Positions 56,104 through 64,000 of a stretch of 64,000 nucleotides of DNA are shown here, piece after piece (position 1 is the stretch's first letter; each line of letters opens with the position of its first letter). The stretch spans positions 19,096,547-19,160,546 of the forward strand of contig CM026556.1 in assembly GCA_015143295.1 (NCBI GenBank). The letters run 5' to 3'. Origin of the DNA: Tetracentron sinense (lineage: Eukaryota > Streptophyta > Magnoliopsida > Trochodendrales > Trochodendraceae). The notes below the pieces were generated by a model. The model saw only the letters and a program-made list of their open reading frames with translations, searched no databases and had not been told where the DNA came from. Position numbers and translations under genes: made by a program.

Positions 56104-58545
56104 TACTCATTTTTTGAGTAATTCTCTTACATAGCTATGCCTTAGACCAATGTATCTAGATTTTCCATTATATGTTTTACAATAAACCTTTGATGGTGTG
56201 GCTTCACTATCACAGTGTATAGCAACTGGTAGCAATGGTTTTACCATTAATGGAATTTTTAACATTAAATTTCTTAACCACTCTGCCTCCTTTCTGCGAG
56301 TTGCTAGTGCAACAAACTCAGATTCCATTGTGGAATGAGTTAAGCAAGTTTGCTTCTTTGATCCCCATGAGATCGCAGCTTCACCTATAATGAATATCCA
56401 CCCACTTGTAGATTCAAAATCATTTGCATCATAATAACCTTCTAGTACATTTGGAAAACTAGAAAATATAAAGCATAATTCATTAAATACTTTAAATATC
56501 TAAAAATACGAGTTAAAGCATTCAAATGCATATATCTATTAGATGTGAATCTACTCAATTTTTTAATAACATATGCTATATCAGGTCTAGTACAATGTAA
56601 TGCATACATAAGACTTCTTATTTGACTTGCACATTTAAGTTGAGAGATACATCTTCCTTCCTTTTAAATTAGCTTTATATTTGTATCATAAGGTGTAGAT
56701 GCTAAATCCATATGAAAGTAGTTATATTTTTTAAGTATCATTTCACAATACTGTGATTGAGATATTATTATTTCATTTCTAGTTCTTATTATCTTAATTC
56801 CTAAGATAAGATCTGCTAATCTTATATCTTTCATATCAAAGACAGATTTCAAGAAACTTTGATCTCTTCTATCACATTAATATTAGTTCCAAATAATAAC
56901 AAATCATTCACATATAAGCATATTATAATTCCGTTGTTATTATAGAATTTACTATAAACACATTTATCAGATTCATTTACTTTAAATCCAAAATTTAAAA
57001 TAAATTCATCAAATCTAATGTGTCATTATTTAGGAGCTTGTTTTAAACCATACAAAGATTTAGTTAATTTACATACTTTGTTTTCATCTCCTGGTAAAAC
57101 AAATCATTCAGGTTGATTCATATATATTTCTTCTTCTAAATTTCTATTTAGAAAAGCAGTTTTTACATCCATTTGATGAATTATTAATTTATAAATTAAA
57201 GTTAAAGCAATTAAACATCTTATTGTAGTAAGACGTGTTACAGGTGCAAAAGTATCAAAAAAATTTATTCATTCATTTTGTTTATATCCCTTAGCAACTA
57301 ATCTTACTTTAAATTTTTCAATAGAATCATCGGCTCTTAATTTTCTCTTGAAAATCTATTTATTACCTATGGTTTTTTTATCCTGGAGGTAAAGTTATTA
57401 GTTTCCAAGTTTGATTTGACATTAATGAGTCAATTTCATCATTAATAGCTTTTTCCCAAAAATCTACATCTTTAGAGTTAATAACTTCTTGAAAAGTTAA
57501 TGGATCACTATCTATGTTTAGACAATATAGATATTCATAAATAAAAACATGTTTATCCCCTTCTACTAAGTATAGAAAATAATCATTTCCTAAATTAGTT
57601 TCTTTTCTATCTCTTTTATTTCTTCTAAGTTCTGGGTTAGGTTCAAAATTATGTTCTTGTATTAGTTCTTCAATTTCTTCATTTTGAGTATTTTTCATAA
57701 TTGGGATTTCTAGAATTTCTTTTATATTTCTATTAATACTATGATTAGTATTTTCTTGACTTGGTTTTGTTATAAAAGAAGTTTCATAAAATACAGCCTC
57801 TCTAGATTCAATGATAGAATATTTATTTATTACTTGATTATTTTCAATAACCATAAATCTATATGTTATGCTATTATATTCATATCCAATGAATACACAT
57901 CCAATGACCCTTTTTCCAAGCTTTGGTCTTTTAGGATTTGATAATCTTACTAATGCCCTAAAACCCCCACACTTTAAGATAGTGTAAATTTAGTGCTCTT
58001 CCCATCATCATTTCAAATGGGGTTTTATCCAAATTCTTATTTGGAATTCTATTTAGTACATGGACAGTAGTTAAAAGTGTTTCACTCCATAAGTCTAAAC
58101 CAAAATTTGAATTGCATAACATAGCATTTATCATTTCAACTAGAGTTCTATTTTTTCTTTCTATAATTCCATTTTGTTGAGTATAAGGGGCTATAAATGC
58201 ATGTTTAATTCCCTGGCTTTCACAGAAAGCATTAAATTCATTAAAAATATATTCTCCTCCCCTATCAGATCTTAATCCTTTTATTTTGATATCTAATTGA
58301 TTTTCTACATATGCTTTATAAGTTTTAAACTTATCTAAAGCTTCACTTTTATTTTGTATTAAATATACTTGAGTAAATTTAGAACAATCATCAATAAATG
58401 TTATAAAATATCTTTTTCCTTCTTTTATAGTAATTTTTAAGAAATCACATAAATCAGAATGAATTAATTCTAAAACATTAAACTTTCTTACTATATTTTA
58501 AAATGACTTTCTACTTAATTTAGTCTTACTGCAGATTTCACATTT
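56104..58545 (-). pseudogene. Ty1/copia polyprotein (integrase-RT-RNase H) pseudogene
   Basis: Order on the - strand: zinc-site remnant CEICSKTKLSRKSF (58500-58545), integrase core (HSDLCDF, FIDDCSKFTQVYL, LRSDRGGEYIFNEF, YTQQNGIIERKNRTL, PFEMMMGR) to about 57960, a variable linker (57378-57854), reverse transcriptase (DFWEKAINDEIDSLMSNQTW, KGYKQ, DVKTAFLN, YGLKQAPK, LYVND for the catalytic YVDD) and RNase H ([31 protein letters not shown], 56107-56328). Many frameshifts and stops; the RT active-site Asp is replaced by Asn. Gag, protease and the 5' LTR are absent. Confidence 0.9.
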
Positions 58546-58553
58546 ATCAACAT

Positions 58554-58785
58554 TTGAGTTTTCAAGTGAAGGAATTAAGTTCAAGTCTTCCTACACTTTT
58601 GAGATCAAGAAGCTTGAGGCACTCAAGGAATCATCCAAGATATCCAAGGCACCCACAAAATCCGAGGCGCCCAAGGCATCCGAGTCCTCCAAGAAGGCTA
58701 TCATCACTTCTATTGACTCCAACTCCTCTAGTGACTCTAGCTCTTCTAGTGAGTTTGACGACCCCAAGAAGAAGAAAAAGAAGTA
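58554..58785 (+). other. Lys/Ser-rich open frame, possible SIRE-type element C-terminus
   Basis: From about 58569 the frame reads GIKFKSSYTFEIKKLEALKE, several K-APK-SE repeats, a Ser/Asp run and a Lys run, then TAA (58783-58785). No ATG. Downstream (59270-59331) the phrase GAGGGAGAGTTT...TTTGTCATCATCAAAAATGG...TGTTAGC resembles the end of SIRE/Maximus copia interiors just before the 3' LTR. So this may be the last reading frame of such an element, opposite in direction to the copia at 56104-58545. Confidence 0.4.
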
Positions 58786-59317
58786 AAAAGAAGAAGCCTA
58801 TTTCTTCTGCCAAAGGGGGAGAAGAGAAGAAGAAAAAGAAGTAATTTTTCTTTTGTTTGTATTTTTTATGATGCCAAGGGGCAGAAGAGAGAAAATGGAT
58901 GAAATATAAAAGTTTTTTATGTACTTTTTTTGTGGATGATACTTTTTGTACTTCTGTGGATGAATATTTTTTGTAGATGGAAATGCTTTATAATGAATTT
59001 TGTGTATCATTTTTTCATATATGACATGATGTAGTTCTGTCCTTTTAAGATCTTATCTAAGTTCTTGATATCTTGTGCTTAACTATGCTAAAATAATTAA
59101 TTGGTATCATGACCCTAAAAGGATTCTCTAATCTATTTAAGTGATATCATGTTCCTTTGAATGGTTTATCTAGACTATATGCAAAAGAATTGAATTCATA
59201 TCTTGAATATAATAATGCATATGTTTAGAAGGAGCTAACCTCAAAATTTTTATTGAATTTATATATTGAGGGAGAGTTTATTCCCATTTCATTCCATTAT
59301 TTTGTCATCATCAAAAA
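58786..59317. other. AT-rich, unassigned
   Basis: Probably interior of the retroelement whose LTR-like sequence starts at 59318. Nothing specific seen. Confidence 0.4.
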
Positions 59318-60434
59318 TGGAAAAATTGTTAGCCCAAAGGTTACAACCATAGGTACCCTTAATAAGATGATAACACAAATAATGAAATGACATTTGTGTT
59401 ACTAATATCTCCTTTAAGTGTTTATGAAAAATAGTGTATAAGAACATTAGCCAACCATTCAAATAATAAAGCATGGAATTGTCGTCCAAGTTGGAAAAAG
59501 ATTTATTCAAGTCAAAATGAAGAAGCACAAAACAATCAAATTCAAAAAGAAAATACAATCATTTAGAAGATCAAGTTGAAGTTCACGCCAAATTTCATAA
59601 AAAGATGAAGCTTATCTAAAAAAAAATCTTGAAAGATCTCAAAGTTGAAATCTTCATGGAAGATCAAAGATCAAGTTTGAAAACTCTCAAGAAGGTTTAT
59701 AATTTGTTTTTTTTAATCATTTGAGAGTGCTTAGGACTTATGTAAAAAGTCTTCAAAAGTTGGATGTTGGAAAAACTCACAAACTTAGATTGACCATAGG
59801 TCCTGAAAACCAATTTGAAAATCATTCTAAGGAATTAATGTTAGACAAGATGCCCAAAAAATTCATTTAGATTGTAAGATTCTTATTAATTAGATTAATA
59901 GAGATATCTTCTTTATCTGTTGTAAATTTATTATGGGTAATTGACCATGATCACGAGATGATCTATACGATATGAGATATCGACAAAGGTCTATAAGATA
60001 TATTGTAGGAAAGCTATGTGATGGAACTATCACAGACAGATAAAGTTTTCCAGTTCCTTATACCTTATATAGTCACAGCTATTGGTAAAGTTGGGCACTT
60101 CACTTATATGGCTATCACAATGCTAAGACGTTCTCAATAGTTGAGATATAGTTTTATCTCAAACTATTGTAGTGGAGACTACACATCAGCATATGGGTGC
60201 TTAAATGTACATTGATTGATTGCATGGAATGAGAGACCTCTTACATAAACATACTATCAGATAGTTGGTCTCTCATTCACATTGAATAGTTTCGATGATC
60301 CTTAGATCTGATGAGTTCATTTATAACTGAGCAGTAGTTTGATTGTTTTGATTGCACCTAAGTACTCTCTAACTGAGGGACTATGATAAGGTGACAATTG
60401 AATAATCAGAAAGTTGTTCGAGTCATGATGATTT
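59318..60434 (+). repeat. LTR-retrotransposon sequence, left of the solo LTR
   Basis: Starts TGTTAGCCCAAAGG after the SIRE-like phrase and continues, past the solo LTR insertion, at 62752. Assignment to one LTR is inferred, not proven by a second copy in the window. Confidence 0.4.
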
Positions 60435-60784
60435 TGTAGAACCCCAAAACTTTTGCCCATGTATTGGAATCCGTGCCAAGGCTTTAAGCCTTTGTAATCT
60501 TTCATTTCCATGAAAGGAGAAATTTTAAAGAACTTTAAGTGTTGAGAAGTGGGATTCCTAAGTCAGATATGTTAAAATCTGGTTTACTGAACTCCATTTG
60601 CAGATCAGTTAACTTTAGGGGTAATTTGGTCAATGAATAAAGAGAAAATTGAAAATTCTAAGACGCCAGAAATATTGCTTTTCGAATGACAAATCCAACA
60701 CAAGTTAATCATCAAAATCCGACAACGAGTCAAAAGTTATGGCCGAAATAGTAAAATGGACTTGGTGCTAAAATTTGCAAAACA

Positions 60785-61050
60785 CCGATCACTACAGATT
60801 GCTCGGTCCAAAACCGATCGATCGGTCCAAAGTAGCGATCGATCGGTATCTATCAACTGTTGCACCAATTTGTATGGAGAGTTTTTTCAAAGAGGGTGTT
60901 TTCAATCGATAGCTCGGTCAAAAACACCGGTCACTCGGTAAGCGACCGATCACTCGGTCCTAACCACTGATCGCTCGGTCCTTCACGTTTTTGCAGAATT
61001 TCATTGAGGACTTTTTCATCTTTTGGGCATTTTCACCTTGCCTATAAAGG
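60785..61050 (+). promoter_or_regulatory. Solo-LTR promoter: CCGATCGATCGG palindromes plus TATA box
   Basis: CCGATCGATCGG, AGCGATCGATCGGT, CGATAGCTCGGT and other variants lie at 60785-60985, about 60 bp above CCTATAAAGG (61041-61050). A TTTTTGCAGAATTTC block lies between, as in the copy at 3249. Confidence 0.65.
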
Positions 61051-61929
61051 CTTGCTCGAGCCTAAGGGTTTCATAAACCCTTAGGGCAGATATTTGAGAA
61101 AGAGTGAGAGAAGAGAAAGGAGTTTTTCACCCTAGGGCATCAACTTGGGAAAGTCAAGGGTTTAAGAACCCTAGATCTTTCCAAAGGGTTTGGATTCTTC
61201 AAATCCAAGGCAACACACGTGAGGAACACGTTCTCCAAGCTAGGGCAGCGTTCATCCTTGGCATTTACAAGGGTTTTCTTCCCCTTTTCAAAGTCAGTAC
61301 CCTATGTTACCCTTCTAGGTCATCTTCTTCCTCTTTTTCTTCATTTTTATGGTTTTCCCCAAATTCTAAGCATTATAATGTGATGGGGTGGATGGATGGA
61401 GATGGATGGTTGTGTATGGCGATGGATGTTGTGTGTGTGTTTTGTGATGAATGAAGGGGAAGGGCATTGTACCAATAATGAACATACATGCATGATGTGA
61501 ACATTAATCCACCTAGAAAATCAAGAATAGGCTTTAACCATAATGTACACACCATATGTTTGATGAAATGTCAAGGTGAAGAGAATGAATCATAAGCCAA
61601 GAAAAGAATGATTTAAAGCATATGAAAATTTCTAGGGTTTATGATTGTGTGTTACTCGCTTTTTAGAATAGCATGATTGTAGATTTACTTGCTTTCTAGA
61701 ATTACATGCTTGTAGACTTAATTGCCTTAATATTAAATGTTGTCTTGAATGATTTTAAGCCTATCATGTTTTATTTAATTTCATAAGTATTGTACACGAT
61801 TTCACGAGCACGGCATACATGACATGGTTTATCGGGTTTTGCAAGAATAAGGGGATTCACGAACACCATAACAAGGCCAAACGTAAGGGTTAGTAATAGG
61901 GGTAGGGCATATCCTAAGATATGCTTTGC

Positions 61930-62055
61930 TCCGATATCACAAGTCCAGCATAGGGGATACTAGTTGCGACGGACTATGAATGGCAGCTAGGCATACCCAA
62001 TCCAACATAGGGCATACTAGTTGCGACGGACTATGAACGTCAGCTAGGCATACCC
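61930..62055 (+). repeat. Tandem repeat, two copies of about 60 bp
   Basis: GATACTAGTTGCGACGGACT / GCATACTAGTTGCGACGGAC, each followed by ATGAA-GGCAGCTAGGCATACCCA. Confidence 0.85.
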
Positions 62056-62751
62056 AGTTGAGCATAAGACAAGCAAGAACATGACATGACATGACACGCA
62101 TGACACGACAAGACAAGCAATATAGAATATGACAAGACAAGTTTTCAAACACAAAAAGAGTATTTTAAGTCAAGTCTAGCTTATGATGTTTTAAAGAATT
62201 TTACTGAATTCGATATGATGCAAGCATGAACTATAAACTGTTACTTTCCGGTCAATTATATGAACTGTTTCCTGCTTTATTTGCATTACTATATTGCTAT
62301 GACTGTTGGTTAGTATTTGGTACCCGCTGAGTATTCCATGCTCAGCCGTACTTTTATATCGGTAGGTACATTATGCGATATATGGACTCCGGGTTCCTTG
62401 GATAGAGGCGGTTCATGTAGGGCAGGGGACTGCTCTGGTTGTCACCCAAATATTAGGAGTCTTGATATGTGGCCAATGGGTGGGTTGAGAGAGAGAGAGA
62501 CATGTATTTTGGGATTTTATTTTGGGGAGTTTTCCTATGAGCTTGAGTGGGTAACTCAAGCAATTGTACCTCTTGTGGTCATTATATTTTATTCAATCGT
62601 TGTTTATGTTGACACTTGGAATTTCATTTATTCTAAAGAAAATTTTAGTTCACTATTTTGCATGCCTTGTATACTCCTTGCAGGTTTAATTTGAGGTTAA
62701 GTCACATTGCCAAAGTATCCTAACTCTTAGGGGGTATTTTGGGTCACGACA

Positions 62752-64000
62752 GAATTTCAAACAAGAAATCTATGCTCATTAAATTGAGAGATTATCCAAG
62801 TTCCAGGTAAGACGATCGATTAAGCTTAAATCCTACGCAGGTGATTTTGTTGAAATCAAATAAGTTTTGAAATATATTTTTATTAAAATATATTCTACTT
62901 ATCAAAAGCTTTTCTCAGAATGTTTTACATGAAAAATTGTTTCTCATGGCTTAATCAAAAGTCTTGAAAACTCGGATAATGTACAATGGGCTATGAGTTA
63001 GATAGTATATTAATCTCGAAGCTCCATTAGGGATAATGTTATTGGAATGATCAATTAAATTAAAAAGTTCATGTGACAGGATCCTTAATGGTTAATGTTC
63101 TTATACTGAAATTTTATTACAACATAGATATCTCACGTCACTTGCAATTCCGATGTCATTTCTATTTAATGGTCAATGGGATAACATTGGGTAAGCCAGG
63201 GTTAGAATATCCCAGAGCAATCTATGAAGATGCTCACATAAGAACAAACTCAAATAATAGATTAAAGGTTAATGTATAAATTTTAATTGATTAAATGTTA
63301 ATCATTAATAAATAAATTAAATGTTAATCTATGGTTTAAATTAAATGTTAATCTAAATTTAAGGATAATAATAATGATTATTTAATTAACACAAAATAAG
63401 GGGAAATGAGTTTGAACCATATCCATAAAACCCAAGAAAATTGGACCTTACTAGTGGGCCCAAGCCCATGGGATTAAATCCCTAGGGTAGGGGCCTATTT
63501 AGAGTTTCCTAATTGGATTAGGATTTTGTTAATTAAATAATTATTATATAATTAATCCTTATATCATGGGATTAGATTCCAATACTTGGAATGCAAGAAA
63601 GAAGGAGATAAGATTAGAAGTTTTTCAAAACTTGGAGTACAAGACTCCTTAGCTCACGCCCCCCCTTTGTAGAGTTTCCTAATTTGATTAGCATTCCTAA
63701 TTGTTAGGAGTTTGTTGGGATTCCTATAATATAGAGAATTAGTTACACCCTTTAATTAAGGAGTCCTTTTATGAAAAGGAAACCTAAATTAGAAAGTTTG
63801 TTATAACTAATGATATCATTAATTAGTAACTCTTCTAAAAGGGATAACTTCTAATTGGAGTAGGATTAGGATAAGATCCTAATCTATATATACCCAATAC
63901 CCAAAACGTGTGGGATGATTTTATTTATTCAAGGAATTCTTTCTCTTCCCCTAAAAACCGTGAGCTATAGAGAGAATAGTTCTCTCTCTCAATTTTCGTG
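62752..64000 (+). repeat. LTR-like sequence with promoter, cut by the window edge
   Basis: Continues 59318-60434 after the solo LTR. Near 63880 a CTATATATACCC TATA box is followed by a pyrimidine-rich leader (TTCTCTTCCCC, TTCTCTCTCTC), which is typical of plant LTR transcription starts. No ORF supported. Confidence 0.4.

Larger units (their letters stand above)
60435..62751 (+). mobile_element. Solo LTR, 2317 bp, of the gypsy-like group
   Basis: TGTAGAACCCCAAAAC start and GGGTATTTTGGGTCACGACA end, the same termini as 38473-41485 in the other orientation. Flanking pentamers GATTT (60430-60434) and GAATT (62752-62756) agree at four of five positions. No interior. Landmarks: palindromes 60785-60985, TATA 61043, tandem repeats 61930-62055, stem-loop 62327-62345. 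Confidence 0.85.

Overview
The window looks like nuclear DNA of a flowering plant, probably a eudicot. It is AT-rich, most of it is mobile-element sequence, genes have many short exons with GT/AG introns, and the one clear host gene is a plant-type mitochondrial enzyme. There is no operon structure, no CRISPR array and no rRNA.

Host genes. One gene is complete and looks intact: the E1-alpha subunit of branched-chain 2-oxo acid dehydrogenase, + strand, 43878-52644, nine exons with consistent phase. Its 5.9 kb first intron carries the decayed transposase of a hAT transposon and telomere-like repeats. Two small MITEs lie upstream. A second host locus is only hinted at by one plausible 3'-terminal exon on the - strand (1990-2130).

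Mobile elements, left to right. (1) Long LTRs of a related gypsy-like group: a cut copy at 1-278, an LTR at 3249-5577, a solo LTR at 38473-41485 with a perfect GGTTG target duplication, and another at 60435-62751. (2) A gag-only gypsy element, 7843-13236, with AAGAG target duplications, primer site and polypurine tract, inserted into a LINE. (3) A TIR element at 14982-16601 and a LINE tail at 17341-17830. (4) A rearranged TRIM-type element, 23362-24948, flanked by AAGGG. (5) A complete MULE, 25658-33550, with 84-bp TIRs and a perfect 9-bp duplication TAAGAATAA. It carries a core-deleted transposase gene and a nine-exon gene joining a DUF1985 domain to a ULP1/C48 protease (the Kaonashi/CUMULE arrangement). 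(6) A LINE with ORF1 and the start of ORF2 (33600-35890), then a MITE and a hAT-type element (36332-37213) that carries an acidic ORF of possible host origin. (7) A LINE broken by a Helitron and a SINE-like piece (53290-54790), a 5'-truncated copia element on the - strand (about 54890-58545), and LTR-retrotransposon sequence around the last solo LTR.

The most interesting observations are these. The MULE has arrays of an ATTTTCGG-centred unit placed almost symmetrically inside both ends, and its units look like 3' splice sites. Different self-complementary motifs fill the same position upstream of the TATA box in four LTR promoters. The TRIM composite has LTRs in opposite orientation inside one matched pair of target duplications. 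One LTR promoter carries five clustered WRKY-type W-box cores. Identities are by eye and from memory of protein families; no database search was run.
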